A stretch of DNA of 41,400 nt from Flavilitoribacter nigricans DSM 23189 = NBRC 102662. Lineage in GTDB: Bacteria; Bacteroidota; Bacteroidia; Chitinophagales; Saprospiraceae. The notes under the pieces are model-generated. The model was not told the origin of the DNA and made no database searches. It saw nothing but the letters and a program-made list of their open reading frames with translations. Position 1 is the stretch's first letter. Each line of letters begins with the position of its first letter. The DNA is taken from NCBI RefSeq assembly GCF_002646595.1, contig NZ_PDUD01000065.1, positions 1 to 41,400 of the forward strand, given 5' to 3'. Of this stretch, positions 8,558 to 17,898 are shown piece by piece. Made by a program: the position numbers and the translations under genes.

Positions 8558-9097
8558 TTATCTTTTGGTCAGGTACCAGCCCAGCCAGCCGCCCACCAGT
8601 CCCCACTGGACAACTGCATCGATCAGGTAGGGAAAGGAATCACTTGCAAACCAGACACTATTCAGATAGGGAAAAGCCAGATAGCCGATAAAACCGACCG
8701 CCAGGGACGTCATAACGGCGAGGGAGAAAGTCAGATTTTCAAATTTCAGCAATATCCAGATCAACAGAAAAGCGGCGATCACATCGATGAAAAAACCACG
8801 GATCAGATTGAGTCCCATATTGTATTCCAGAGCATCGTGGTAGCTGACCATGGCCCAGGGTTTACCGACCGCCTCGGTCATGGCCGCCTCCATTTCTTCG
8901 GCCGTGGCTCCCGGCCGGATGGTTGGCAGATAATAGGAACCTTCTTCCAGATTTTGGGACAGGAACTGAATGATGGAATCCTGCTTGGGCGTATAGCTCA
9001 TTTCGTTTCCGTGGATACCGATCAGTCCCCAGGACAGGAACTGCCAGAAGAAGAGGATCAGTGCGGCCACGAGCGTGCCGATGATTTGGTTTCTCAT
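8558..9097 (-). CDS. Multi-pass membrane protein of unknown function
   Basis: A 179-residue protein with a hydrophobic segment near residues 5-27, a hydrophilic outer part (about 30-95, containing QNLEEGSYYLP), and about three more helices (roughly 98-118, 122-143 and 155-176) ending in LGWYLTKR. The arrangement suggests a four-helix inner-membrane protein with one sizeable periplasmic loop. I did not recognise a family. It is the last gene of a minus-strand series that includes the lipoprotein at 9213-10241, 115 bases upstream. Confidence 0.7.
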   Translation of the reverse strand: MRNQIIGTLVAALILFFWQFLSWGLIGIHGNEMSYTPKQDSIIQFLSQNLEEGSYYLPTIRPGATAEEMEAAMTEAVGKPWAMVSYHDALEYNMGLNLIRGFFIDVIAAFLLIWILLKFENLTFSLAVMTSLAVGFIGYLAFPYLNSVWFASDSFPYLIDAVVQWGLVGGWLGWYLTKR

Positions 9098-9212
9098 AAT
9101 ACTTGTGTTTTAGGTGTGAATTTCTTTCGGTAATTTAGGAAAAAGCCGGTAGAAGTTGAAATTCAGTCTGGGGTTTCCTAAAACACCCTATCACCGGAAT
9201 ATCGGGGTCCGC

Positions 9213-10241
9213 CTATTGCTTGTCCGACCACACATTACAGCGCACCACTCCGTCGTGGGCGTGGGCTTCGGTAGAGAATACTTCCAGGCGGGAAGTCGCC
9301 GGGTCCAGACGGGAGCCCGCCGCGTGTACGAAGCGCGCCTCTTCTTCACCGCCGCGATATTCCACGGCCCGCTTCCCCTGATGCCGGATGTTTTCCCAAT
9401 CAGAAATGTCCAGTCGGAAAAAGTCCGCCCAGTGCCGGGTGCGATCTACGGAGTACAGGCCTACGCCGTATAGCGCTTCAGCCGAGTTGACATAGAGATT
9501 GAAATTTTGGTAAGAATTGCCGTCTTCGCCGGGTATCCAGCTCCCCAGACAGGCCGAAACCCGGGTTGCGGGATCCTGCAGGTCTTTACTGCTGGTCCGG
9601 TAAAAATCGAAACGCCGGGAATCCCAGTTGCCGACGGTGATCAGATAGGCATCTTCCAGTTCGGTAATGCCGACGGCCCCGGCACTCATGATCTTGCCGG
9701 CCTCCGCCTCCCGTACGATGTCCAGATGAGGCAAATGCTGCGGTGCCCGCGGATCGGATATATCCAGCAGTACCACGCGGGCGTAGGATTCCTTGCGGAG
9801 GTCCGTATTTTCAATACCCACTGCCAACACATTGCCGATGATCTGGAAGCCGCCCGGATGGTTGTATTTCAGGTCCGCGGCGCTGCCGCTGAGATTGAGA
9901 TCCGTCGGTACGGTAAACTTGGTGTGGATGGTGCCCTCGGCATCCGTAAAGTACAGATAGCCGTATTCCTCGTCACTGCCGCTCACCGCCCAGCCGCCGT
10001 CGGCCAGGCGCTGCATGCCCTGCTGGTGGTAACTGCTTTTTCCATCCGGGATCGGCAACTGATTGCGGTTATGCAGACTAAACGTCCGGACCTCCACCGC
10101 CGGATCTTCCTCCAGGTATCCGGGCCAGTCGGACACCTGGCTTTGGGTCGGCGCCGCACAGTGAAGCGCGGTGAGAAGTCCGAGTATGGCTAATAAAATT
10201 CCGGTTTTACCGGTCATCCGCTTGTTGAGATCCCGTTTCAT
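9213..10241 (-). CDS. Lipoprotein, probable beta-propeller-like secreted protein
   Basis: A 342-residue exported protein. A basic start is followed by a hydrophobic stretch ending in LTALHCAAP, so C28 is the probable lipidated Cys although the lipobox is imperfect; M9 is an alternative start giving a shorter leader. The mature part consists of beta-rich blocks such as 'MQRLADGGWAVSGSDEEYGYLYF', 'VLAVGIENTD', 'RVVLLDISDPRAPQHL' and 'DAYLITVGNWDSRRFDFYR', which resemble LVIVD or propeller blades. No catalytic motif is visible. It lies 41 bases downstream of the sulfatase gene in the same orientation, so the two may be co-transcribed. Confidence 0.7.
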   Translation of the reverse strand: MKRDLNKRMTGKTGILLAILGLLTALHCAAPTQSQVSDWPGYLEEDPAVEVRTFSLHNRNQLPIPDGKSSYHQQGMQRLADGGWAVSGSDEEYGYLYFTDAEGTIHTKFTVPTDLNLSGSAADLKYNHPGGFQIIGNVLAVGIENTDLRKESYARVVLLDISDPRAPQHLPHLDIVREAEAGKIMSAGAVGITELEDAYLITVGNWDSRRFDFYRTSSKDLQDPATRVSACLGSWIPGEDGNSYQNFNLYVNSAEALYGVGLYSVDRTRHWADFFRLDISDWENIRHQGKRAVEYRGGEEEARFVHAAGSRLDPATSRLEVFSTEAHAHDGVVRCNVWSDKQ

Positions 10242-10282
10242 TTTGCTTTATTTTTTTGACTGATCGCATAGCCACGATCCTA

Positions 10283-11827
10283 TCACTTCATTTTTTCCCG
10301 GCTGACGGTTTCGTACTGCCCGGCCAGTTCCTGTACTTTATCCGGCATCGTGGCCGCCATATTTTTCGTTTCACTGGGATCTTCCCGGATGTTGTATAAC
10401 TCCCAGTCGCCGCCATTGACCCGAACGATCTTATAGGTTCCACTCCGGAACATCCGGAATTTTTCCATTCCGGAGATAAAATATTCCGGCTCGGTCCGCT
10501 CCTCCCCTTTGAATATCGGCAGCAGAGAGCGGCCGTGCAGGGGGATGGTCGCGTGTCCGTTTACAGTATCCGGATAGGACTCGCCGAGCACTTCCAGGAA
10601 GGTCGGTGCCATATCCACTACATGCCCCGGCTGGTGGGTAATACTGTTCGGCTCGATCACTCCCGGCCAGTAGGCAATAAAAGGGGTATGGCTACCGCCC
10701 TCGTGGCCGAACTGCTTGTACTGGCGGTAGGGCGTATTGCCCAGATTGGCCCAACTGGAGCGCAAACACCAGTACGAATCGGCTGGCCCCGGCCGTACAT
10801 CGGGGATCTTATTCGAATAATAAGGACAGGAACCATTATCTACCAAAAACAGGACCAGGGTATTGTCCATTTTACCGGCGGCTTCCAGTTGATCCAGTAC
10901 CCGGCCGATATTCTGATCCATGCGGTCAATCATAGCGGCGAAGACGGCCATTTCCAGGTCGAGGGAATCGTGTTGCTCGGCACTAAAGCTGTCCCAGGGG
11001 TGGTAGTCAGTATAATCCGGGATGAGCGGTCCCCGGAATTTATTGAGATTCCCTTCCGGGGCACTCAGGGTAGTATTCGGTGGGAGTACGCCCATTTCCT
11101 GCATGCGGGCGAAGCGTTCGTCCCGGAGTTGATCCCAGCCTTTGCGGTAAGTACCGCGATATTTGGCGATATCTTCGGGTCGGGCCTGCAGTGGGTAATG
11201 CGCCGCGTGGTAGGGCAAATAGAGGAAAAAGGGATCATCCGGTTTTTCTGCGAAGGCTTCTTCCAGCCAGTTGACAGCATAGTCCGTAATGAAGTCCGTT
11301 TTGTACATGGGTGCCTGTTCGTACGCGATCTCGTCCGCGCTGAGTTCCTGCCCCTCCAGATAAAAAGGACGCTCGTATTCTCCCGAGGGCGGGCGGAAGT
11401 ACTCCGTGGTGGCCCAGAAATAAAAAGAGTGATCGAATACGTTTTCCGCTTTGCAATAGTCCGGCACCCAATTATCGAAATGTTCCTTGCCGCTCATGAT
11501 ATTGTGGTAGCCGGCCTGTTTGGTGAGTTGCGCCAGATGGACGGCCCCTACTCCACCCTTGTACAATCCGGTGAGCAGGGAGGAGCGGGTCGGATTGCAT
11601 TTGGCCATATTGTAGAAAGTGGTGAATCGCATACCACCCTCGGCCAGCCGGTCGATATTTGGCGTATTGATCTCCCCGCCGTAACAACCGAAATCGGAAA
11701 TACCGATATCATCGGCCATGATGAGCACGATATTCGGCGGGGAAGGCTGCGGGGCTGAACAGGATATCTGGCCGGTGAACAGGCCCAGGAAAAGTATACT
11801 TGCCAATAAGTTGGTAAATCGTGACAT
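10283..11827 (-). CDS. Secreted arylsulfatase-type sulfatase (lipoprotein)
   Basis: A 514-residue sulfatase of the alkaline phosphatase superfamily that hydrolyses sulfate esters. The N-terminus looks like a lipoprotein leader ending in ISC (C23). The metal-binding MADD is at residues 37-40, and the formylglycine signature C-x-P-x-R is present as CNPTRSSLLTG (C77 is the residue converted to formylglycine). Further conserved blocks are YHNIMSGKEHF, FFLYLPYHAAHYPLQAR, LVLFLVDNGSC and the late FGHEGGSHTPFIAYWPG. Length is normal. No maturase (anaerobic SME or FGE) is in the window. It is divergently placed to the exported Gfo/Idh/MocA-like gene and followed by a lipoprotein gene, which suggests use of an extracellular sulfated substrate; this is inference. 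Confidence 0.92.
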   Translation of the reverse strand: MSRFTNLLASILFLGLFTGQISCSAPQPSPPNIVLIMADDIGISDFGCYGGEINTPNIDRLAEGGMRFTTFYNMAKCNPTRSSLLTGLYKGGVGAVHLAQLTKQAGYHNIMSGKEHFDNWVPDYCKAENVFDHSFYFWATTEYFRPPSGEYERPFYLEGQELSADEIAYEQAPMYKTDFITDYAVNWLEEAFAEKPDDPFFLYLPYHAAHYPLQARPEDIAKYRGTYRKGWDQLRDERFARMQEMGVLPPNTTLSAPEGNLNKFRGPLIPDYTDYHPWDSFSAEQHDSLDLEMAVFAAMIDRMDQNIGRVLDQLEAAGKMDNTLVLFLVDNGSCPYYSNKIPDVRPGPADSYWCLRSSWANLGNTPYRQYKQFGHEGGSHTPFIAYWPGVIEPNSITHQPGHVVDMAPTFLEVLGESYPDTVNGHATIPLHGRSLLPIFKGEERTEPEYFISGMEKFRMFRSGTYKIVRVNGGDWELYNIREDPSETKNMAATMPDKVQELAGQYETVSREKMK

Positions 11828-12086
11828 AGGCTTGTAAGTAGTTGGTTAATCCGGCAATAGGCCGGTATTGTCAAATCGCTTTTTCGAAAAATAGGCTTTC
11901 CAGCGGATGATGCCGGTAAATTCCCCTAAATTTATCCGCCCGATCAGTGAGTGATCCGGGAAATTCGTCTTTAGGAAAATACGACCTACAATCCTAAAGA
12001 CCGTCCGACCGGGCAGCAGGCTTCCTTCCCATAGACCCACAGGAGGCACCCGGCACCTGACAGCTAAACAATCAAAATCAGAAAAC

Positions 12087-13481
12087 ATGCATAAACCACT
12101 CCTTTGCCTCATGTCCATGCTATTCTTACTGGCTTGCGGTATCACTTCGACTACCGAAGAAGCCGAAGCTCCCGAAGGGTTCACCGGTGCGGCCGGTGAG
12201 GTCAAGATCATTACCCTCGATCCCGGGCACTTTCACGCGGCCCTGGTCCAGAAAAGTATGTACGAGCAGGTGGATTCCAATGTGTACGTCTACGCACCGG
12301 AAGGTCCGGATGCGCAAGATCACCTCAACCGCGTCGGCAATTACAACGAGCGGGCAGAATCCCCCACGAGCTGGAACGAGGTGGTCTATCAGGGCAGCGA
12401 TTTTCAGCAGAAGATGATCCGGGAAAAGAAGGGCAATGTAGTGGTCATATCCGGCAACAATGAAGCCAAAACCGAATATATTCACGCCTCCGTTGAAGCC
12501 GGGCTGAACGTGCTGGCCGACAAGCCGATGGTAATCACCCCGGAAGACTTCTCCCTACTGGAAGAATCCTTCAAAATTGCGGATGAGAACGGCGTGCTGC
12601 TGTACGACATCATGACCGAGCGCCACGAGATCACGACCATGTTGCAGAAGGCGCTGTCGCAGATCCCTTCCGTTTTCGGCGAACTGGAAAAAGGCACTCC
12701 GGAAAATCCGGCCATCACCAAGGAAAGTGTGCATCACTTTTTCAAATACGTATCGGGGAATGTGCTGAAACGGCCACCCTGGTTTTTCGACAGTAAACAA
12801 CAGGGTGAAGGACTGGTGGATATCAGTACGCACCTGGTGGACCTGATCCAGTGGGAATGCTTCCCGGAAGAAGTCATCAGCTATCCGGGCGATATAGAAA
12901 TGATCTCCGCCAAACGCTGGCCGACACCTCTCACGGAGGAACAATTCAAAACCGTGACCCACCTCGAGCAGATCCCCGATAACATTCCCGTGGAAGACGG
13001 CAAAGTGCTGCCCTATTCCAACGGGGAGATGATCTACCGGATCAAAGGCGTTTGCGCTAAGATCTCCGTCATTTGGAACTACCAGGCGCCGGAAGGCACG
13101 GGCGATACGCACTTTTCGATCATGCGAGGTACCAAGGCCGATCTGGTGATCCGTCAGGGCGAAGCCGAAAACTACCAACCCGTTCTTTACATCGAAGCGG
13201 TAGAAGCTGATTCTGATCTGGAAAAAACCTTGCCGGCCGCCCTCAGCAATATCATCGGAAAATCCTATCCCGGGGTGACCTTTGAAAAAATGGAAGCCGG
13301 CAAATGGCGGGTACAGATCCCCGAAAAGTATAAGGTAGGACACGAAGCCCATTTCGCCCAGGTAACCGAAAAATATCTGGGTTACCTGATCGACGGTAAA
13401 TTACCGGACTGGGAAGTGCCCAATATGCTGGCCAAATATTACACCACGACCCAGGCGCTGCGCATGGCCCGGGAAGAGTAA
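12087..13481 (+). CDS. Exported Gfo/Idh/MocA-like putative oxidoreductase (lipoprotein)
   Basis: A 464-residue protein of the group carrying a 'putative oxidoreductase C-terminal' domain behind a Gfo/Idh/MocA-like Rossmann domain. A lipobox FLLAC (C17) indicates export and lipid anchoring. The Rossmann part includes VKIITLDPGHFHAALVQ (about 38-54), NVVVISGNNEAKTEYI and the LNVLADKPM block (about 140), equivalent to the EKP motif of sugar dehydrogenases with Asp in place of Glu. The C-terminal part contains QGEGLVDISTHLVDLIQW, where a conserved His is often catalytic. NAD(P) use outside the cytoplasm is unusual, so a bound cofactor or a non-oxidoreductase role is possible. It is divergent to the sulfatase (259-base spacer) and followed by a terminator. 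Confidence 0.83.
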   Translation: MHKPLLCLMSMLFLLACGITSTTEEAEAPEGFTGAAGEVKIITLDPGHFHAALVQKSMYEQVDSNVYVYAPEGPDAQDHLNRVGNYNERAESPTSWNEVVYQGSDFQQKMIREKKGNVVVISGNNEAKTEYIHASVEAGLNVLADKPMVITPEDFSLLEESFKIADENGVLLYDIMTERHEITTMLQKALSQIPSVFGELEKGTPENPAITKESVHHFFKYVSGNVLKRPPWFFDSKQQGEGLVDISTHLVDLIQWECFPEEVISYPGDIEMISAKRWPTPLTEEQFKTVTHLEQIPDNIPVEDGKVLPYSNGEMIYRIKGVCAKISVIWNYQAPEGTGDTHFSIMRGTKADLVIRQGEAENYQPVLYIEAVEADSDLEKTLPAALSNIIGKSYPGVTFEKMEAGKWRVQIPEKYKVGHEAHFAQVTEKYLGYLIDGKLPDWEVPNMLAKYYTTTQALRMAREE

Positions 13482-13545
13482 AGGATCCCACCAATATTAG
13501 CATCGATCCAGCCCGAACTGCAAAAGAGGAAACGGCTGGTCATAT

Positions 13546-13596
13546 TACCGAAGGGCGGTCAGGTTTGGAGAAAACCGGCCGCCCTTCGGTACTTTA
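13546..13596 (+). terminator. Strong hairpin terminator after the oxidoreductase-like gene
   Basis: ACCGAAGGGCGG (13547-13558) pairs perfectly with CCGCCCTTCGGT (13579-13590), with an additional T-A pair outside, and is followed by CTTTAT. It lies 65 bases past the stop at 13481. The T-run is short. Confidence 0.65.
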
Positions 13597-13820
13597 TCGG
13601 CCACCGGGAAATAATTGTTCCGGGAAATGGTTTCTCTATTAGGGAGTGATCGCACATATCGGTATTTTTTGTAGTTTTATTGAAACTCACACCGAAATAC
13701 TGACAGGTCTTTACCCGCCCGTATTCATTCTTCGAAATATACTGACCCTGGCGGTTTGGAAATTACCAGACCACTTTGCATCGAGTATACCACATTTGTT
13801 AAAGAAAGACATTCTAAACC
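13597..13820 (+). other. Upstream region of aconitase gene, no gene seen
   Basis: About 220 bases between the terminator and the acnA start. A near -7 element GGTATTTTTTGTAG lies around 13661-13674 but is one base off the TAnnTTTG spacing and has no TTG at the right distance. No gene or long repeat is visible. Confidence 0.4.
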
Positions 13821-16589
13821 ATGATGGAATCATTCAAAAGCTCCCTTAGCACCCAAAAAGGAAAGTTCGACATTATCAGCCTCGAAAAAGTAGCGGAAAA
13901 ACACCCCCAGATCAAAAAGCTCCCCTTTTCCATTCGTATCCTGCTGGAAAATGCGTTGCGTAACTACGACAACTTCCTGGTCACCGATGAGCATATCGAT
14001 ACGCTGATCAACTGGAACCCGCAGGGAAGTGAAAATTCCGTTCCCTACAAACCGGCGCGGGTACTGATGCAGGATTTTACCGGCGTCCCCGCGGTGGTGG
14101 ATATCGCGGCCATCCGTTCCGAAGCCATCCGCAAAGGCAAGGACGGATCAAAGATCAATCCCAAAGTACCCGTCGATCTGGTGATCGACCACTCCGTACA
14201 GGTCGATTTTTTCGGGACCGACTATGCTTACAAAAAGAACGTGGAATTTGAATACCAGCGCAACCGGGAAAGGTACGAGGTACTGAAATGGGCCCAAAAA
14301 GCCTTCAAGGATTTCACAGTGGTGCCTCCCGGTATGGGGATCTGCCACCAGGTAAACCTGGAATACCTCGCCAAGGGGGTAGTTGCCCGCGACGGCTGGG
14401 CCTTCCCCGATACCCTGGTAGGTACGGACTCGCACACCCCGATGGTCAACGGGATCGGTGTGGTCGGCTGGGGCGTCGGCGGTATCGAAGCGGAAGCCGC
14501 ACTGTTGGGGCAACCGATCTATTTTTCTAGTCCGAAAGTCATTGGCCTCGAGCTGACCGGTAAATTGCCCGAGGGTATCACGGCCACCGATATGGTACTG
14601 GAGATCACCAAACAACTGCGCGCCTACGGCGTGGTAGGAGATTTTGTGGAAGTATTCGGAGACGGACTGGACAACCTCTCGGTCCCCGACCGGGCCACCA
14701 TCTCGAATATGTCGCCGGAATTCGGCTGTACGGTCACTTATTTCCCGATCGACGACCAGACCATCCGGTATATGGAAAAAACCAACCGCGATGCCGAACA
14801 ACTCGATCTGGTGGAGCAATACTGTAAAGCCAACCTGCTGTGGAGAACCGGCAACGAAGATATCGAATACTCCAACGTACTGAAAGTGGACCTCTCCGAG
14901 CTGGAACCTTCCGTTTCCGGCCCCAAACGCCCGCAGGATAAGATCCTGGTGAAGGACCTGCGCGACCAGTTCGGGCATTTGCTGAAGGAGGTGCACGGCC
15001 GGGATTATATCTCTATCGAAGAACGGGAAACCTGGTACGCCGAAGGTGGATCGGGCACCGCCCGCACCAAAGATCTGCGACCGCAGGATCAGGGCGAGGA
15101 TGTCGAAGTCATGGTCGACGAAAAAAGCCTCCGGTCGGTTCATCTGCGCCGGGGAAATCAGGAATATGTGCTGAGTGACGGTTCCATCGTAGTGGCGGCC
15201 ATCACTTCCTGTACGAATACGTCCAATCCCTCCGTAATGCTGGGTGCCGGTCTGGTAGCCCGAAAAGCCATTGCCAAAGGGATCGACGTTAAACCCTGGG
15301 TAAAGACCTCCCTGGCCCCGGGCTCCAAGGTGGTGACCAACTACCTGGAAAGAGCCGGCCTGCTGAAAGACCTGGAAGCACTGAAGTTTCACGTAGTGGG
15401 CTACGGTTGCACCACCTGCATTGGTAATTCCGGTCCGCTGCCGCCGCACATCGAAGAAGCGATCGATAAAAGTGAACTGGTGGTAGCCTCCGTGCTGAGT
15501 GGTAACCGGAATTTCGAAGCCAGGATCCACCCGAAGATCCAGATGAACTTTCTCGCCTCCCCGATGCTAGTCGTGGCCTACGCCATCGCCGGCCGGGTCG
15601 ACATCAACCTGCTGGAAGATCCGCTGACGATCGACGCCAATGGTCAGGAAGTTTACCTGAAAGATATCTGGCCCAGCCAGGAGGAGATCCAGCAGGCCAT
15701 CGAAATGGCGACTACCAAAGCGGATTATGCCAAAGAATACGCCGTGATCTTCGACGGCGAGGAACAGTGGCAAAACCTGGAAGCGCCCACCGGCCTGGAC
15801 TACGAATGGCGGGAGGATTCCACCTATATTAAAGAAATTCCCTTTTTCAAAGATATCAGTGAAACGCCCGAACCGCTCGAAAATATCGAAAACGCCCGGG
15901 TACTGTTGAAACTGGGCGATTCGGTCACAACCGACCACATCTCCCCGGCGGGTTCTTTCTCGGAAGACAGTCCGGCCGGAAAATACCTGCGGTCCAATGG
16001 GGTAGAACGCAATATGTTCAACTCCTACGGTTCGAGAAGGGGTAACCACGAGGTGATGATGCGGGGTACCTTTGCCAACGTGCGTATCAATAACCAGATC
16101 GCCGGACGGCAGGGTGGTTACACCAATTATTTCCCCGAGAACAAGGAAATGCCGGTGTACGAGGCCGCTATGAAATACCTGGAAAGCAAAACGCCGCTGG
16201 TCGTGATCGCCGGTAGTGAGTACGGTTCCGGTTCTTCCCGCGACTGGGCGGCGAAAGGCACCCAACTGCTGGGAGTAAAAGCCGTTATTGCCAGTTCCTA
16301 CGAACGTATTCACCGGTCTAATCTGGTGGGACTGGGCGTATTGCCGCTGGAATTTGCCGCGGGAGAAAATGCGACCTCCCTGGGATTGTCCGGAAAGGAA
16401 ACCATCAGCATCAAGGGCATCGAAAGCGGACTCACGCCGGGCAAGGAACTCGACGTTACAGCCACCAAAGAGGACGGTAATGTCGTCTCCTTTAAGGTGA
16501 TCACCCGCCTGGATTCACAGATTGAAATAGAATACGTCAAACACGGCGGTATTCTGCAGTATGTACTGCGCCAGTTTCTGGAAGCCTGA
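13821..16589 (+). CDS. acnA: Aconitate hydratase A (aconitase)
   Basis: A 922-residue enzyme that isomerises citrate to isocitrate in the TCA cycle through a [4Fe-4S] cluster in the cytoplasm. The three cluster cysteines are present with the spacing of the IRP/AcnA group: C464 in ITSCTNTSNPS and C530 and C533 in YGCTTCIGNSGPL. Other landmarks are ARVLMQDFTGVPAVVD near residue 75, VIDHSVQVD, GTDSHTPMVNGIGVVGWGVGGIEAE, and the C-terminal swivel domain with DHISPAGSFSED and GSEYGSGSSRDWAAKG. Length is normal for AcnA. Translation may start at 13821 or at the adjacent ATG 13824. It stands alone, without other TCA genes. Confidence 0.97.
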   Translation: MMESFKSSLSTQKGKFDIISLEKVAEKHPQIKKLPFSIRILLENALRNYDNFLVTDEHIDTLINWNPQGSENSVPYKPARVLMQDFTGVPAVVDIAAIRSEAIRKGKDGSKINPKVPVDLVIDHSVQVDFFGTDYAYKKNVEFEYQRNRERYEVLKWAQKAFKDFTVVPPGMGICHQVNLEYLAKGVVARDGWAFPDTLVGTDSHTPMVNGIGVVGWGVGGIEAEAALLGQPIYFSSPKVIGLELTGKLPEGITATDMVLEITKQLRAYGVVGDFVEVFGDGLDNLSVPDRATISNMSPEFGCTVTYFPIDDQTIRYMEKTNRDAEQLDLVEQYCKANLLWRTGNEDIEYSNVLKVDLSELEPSVSGPKRPQDKILVKDLRDQFGHLLKEVHGRDYISIEERETWYAEGGSGTARTKDLRPQDQGEDVEVMVDEKSLRSVHLRRGNQEYVLSDGSIVVAAITSCTNTSNPSVMLGAGLVARKAIAKGIDVKPWVKTSLAPGSKVVTNYLERAGLLKDLEALKFHVVGYGCTTCIGNSGPLPPHIEEAIDKSELVVASVLSGNRNFEARIHPKIQMNFLASPMLVVAYAIAGRVDINLLEDPLTIDANGQEVYLKDIWPSQEEIQQAIEMATTKADYAKEYAVIFDGEEQWQNLEAPTGLDYEWREDSTYIKEIPFFKDISETPEPLENIENARVLLKLGDSVTTDHISPAGSFSEDSPAGKYLRSNGVERNMFNSYGSRRGNHEVMMRGTFANVRINNQIAGRQGGYTNYFPENKEMPVYEAAMKYLESKTPLVVIAGSEYGSGSSRDWAAKGTQLLGVKAVIASSYERIHRSNLVGLGVLPLEFAAGENATSLGLSGKETISIKGIESGLTPGKELDVTATKEDGNVVSFKVITRLDSQIEIEYVKHGGILQYVLRQFLEA

Positions 16590-16604
16590 TCCGGGTAACC
16601 AAAA

Positions 16605-16678
16605 AGGGGGAAAAATAGTCAAACGCAGGTGATAGATCCGCTGGAAAAGGGTCTTGAACCCCGACTGCTTTTCCCCCT
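16605..16678 (+). terminator. Possible terminator after acnA
   Basis: AGGGGGAAAA (16605-16614) pairs with TTTTCCCCCT (16669-16678), followed by ATACTTTTC. The arms are perfect, but the loop is over 50 bases, so this is a weaker candidate. The remaining bases up to 16936 contain no gene that I can support. Confidence 0.45.
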
Positions 16679-16936
16679 ATACTTTTCGCACCCCTGAACC
16701 TGCCAAAAATCATTGCTCCCCAACCATTTTTCCCGCTAACTTAAATGGGCGTACGGAAAGATGCCACTCACCGGAAATGGTGTGGGCTGCCTTTCCCGAC
16801 GCGTAAAATTCAGGAGTGAATTCGTCCGGATAATGCAATGATCCGTACACTGGTTGACAACAGCCTGCTCCTGAATGGATGGTTTAATCCGGTGTGTGAC
16901 CAGTTGCATAACTTTTCCACACCCAAACCCGGGAGC

Positions 16937-17803
16937 ATGTTTACGCGATTCGTATTTTCGGTAGTATTGCTGGGCATTTTTCAGCTCTCTTTTGGCCAGG
17001 ACCTGGCGATCCTGAAGAACGGGAACCGACTGGAAGGAGAGATCCTGAGCCGTACCCGGCAGGAAGTAGTTTTCAAAATTGACCGGGAAGCAACACCCAT
17101 TACCATTGCCCGCTCGGAGATCATGCTGCTCCAGTACGATCACCGGCCCCACTTTTCCCACTCCCTATCTTTTGAGCTGTCCATGGGGATGCCCCTCGTT
17201 GATCCGGCCAATACCGTCAAAGAGCTATTGGCGGATGAGGGTTTCGACGATACCCGGACCTATGTACTCGGCCTGAAAACCAAATATCCCGTCATCCGAC
17301 GGGTGCCATCGCTCGGCCTGGCAGTCAACTACGCCGTCAACGGCAGAGCGGAACTGGGACTCGGTTATCAATACAAAAGTGCCTATCTGAAAGGTTTCAA
17401 CGCCACGACCGGCAATGTGGAACTGAATTACGACAACCACCAGCTCACGCCTGTTTTTCGGCATTTTACCCGCTATCACAATTCATTTCTCGAACTGGGA
17501 TTCCCCATCACCTCCTTTCAATTGAAACAGGTCGGGGATAATGCATCCGGCGATCGTGCACGGGACATACAGGCGGGGATAAAACTGGGCGGTGGCATCG
17601 TGCTGTCGCAAAAACAACTCTCTGGTCTGCAGCTGCGGCTCAACTATTATTTCAACTTCGCTCCCTTCCGGATCGAAGCGCTGCAGTACACTTCGGAATT
17701 CTATGCAGACCAGACCAGAAGTTTGTTTCAGGACCAGACCGTACGGTATCATTTTCTGGAATTCGCCATGGTTTACAGCGCGCGAAAATGGCGAAAAAGA
17801 TAA
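16937..17803 (+). CDS. Secreted or outer-membrane protein of unknown function
   Basis: Starting at the ATG at 16937 gives 288 residues with a clean signal peptide (MFTRFVFSVVLLGIFQLSFG, cleavage likely before QD). An open frame back to 16838 exists, but that start would bury the signal peptide. After cleavage there is a short domain, LAILKNGNRLEGEILSRTRQEVVFKI, resembling the small beta domains often found at the N-terminus of Bacteroidota outer-membrane proteins. The rest alternates hydrophobic and polar residues with many aromatic residues (YVLGLKTKYPV, AELGLGYQYKSAYLKGF, LRLNYYFNFAPF), as in an outer-membrane beta-barrel. The end (SARKWRKR) is basic and lacks the usual terminal aromatic residue. 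No function can be named. Confidence 0.72.
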   Translation: MFTRFVFSVVLLGIFQLSFGQDLAILKNGNRLEGEILSRTRQEVVFKIDREATPITIARSEIMLLQYDHRPHFSHSLSFELSMGMPLVDPANTVKELLADEGFDDTRTYVLGLKTKYPVIRRVPSLGLAVNYAVNGRAELGLGYQYKSAYLKGFNATTGNVELNYDNHQLTPVFRHFTRYHNSFLELGFPITSFQLKQVGDNASGDRARDIQAGIKLGGGIVLSQKQLSGLQLRLNYYFNFAPFRIEALQYTSEFYADQTRSLFQDQTVRYHFLEFAMVYSARKWRKR

Positions 17804-17866
17804 ACGACGACCGAGGTCGCAGGGTGTGAACAAAATCCGGAGAAATGCGGTACTTTTAAGACCGCA

Positions 17867-17874
17867 TACTTTTG
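17867..17874 (+). promoter_or_regulatory. Possible Bacteroidota -7 box before the peptidase gene
   Basis: TACTTTTG fits TAnnTTTG and ends 24 bases before the ATG at 17899. No TTG was seen at the expected -33 distance. Confidence 0.35.
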
Positions 17875-17898
17875 GTAGCGCTCACACAACAATCGCCT

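Noticed and set aside
9213-13481. Polysaccharide utilisation locus
   Set aside because: There is a sulfatase and exported proteins, but no SusC/SusD pair, no glycoside hydrolase of a named family and no hybrid two-component regulator; the TonB receptor at 27159 is far away and lacks a SusD partner.
14148-15530. 460-codon minus-strand frame opposite acnA
   Set aside because: High-GC antisense shadow; the plus-strand frame has all aconitase motifs.
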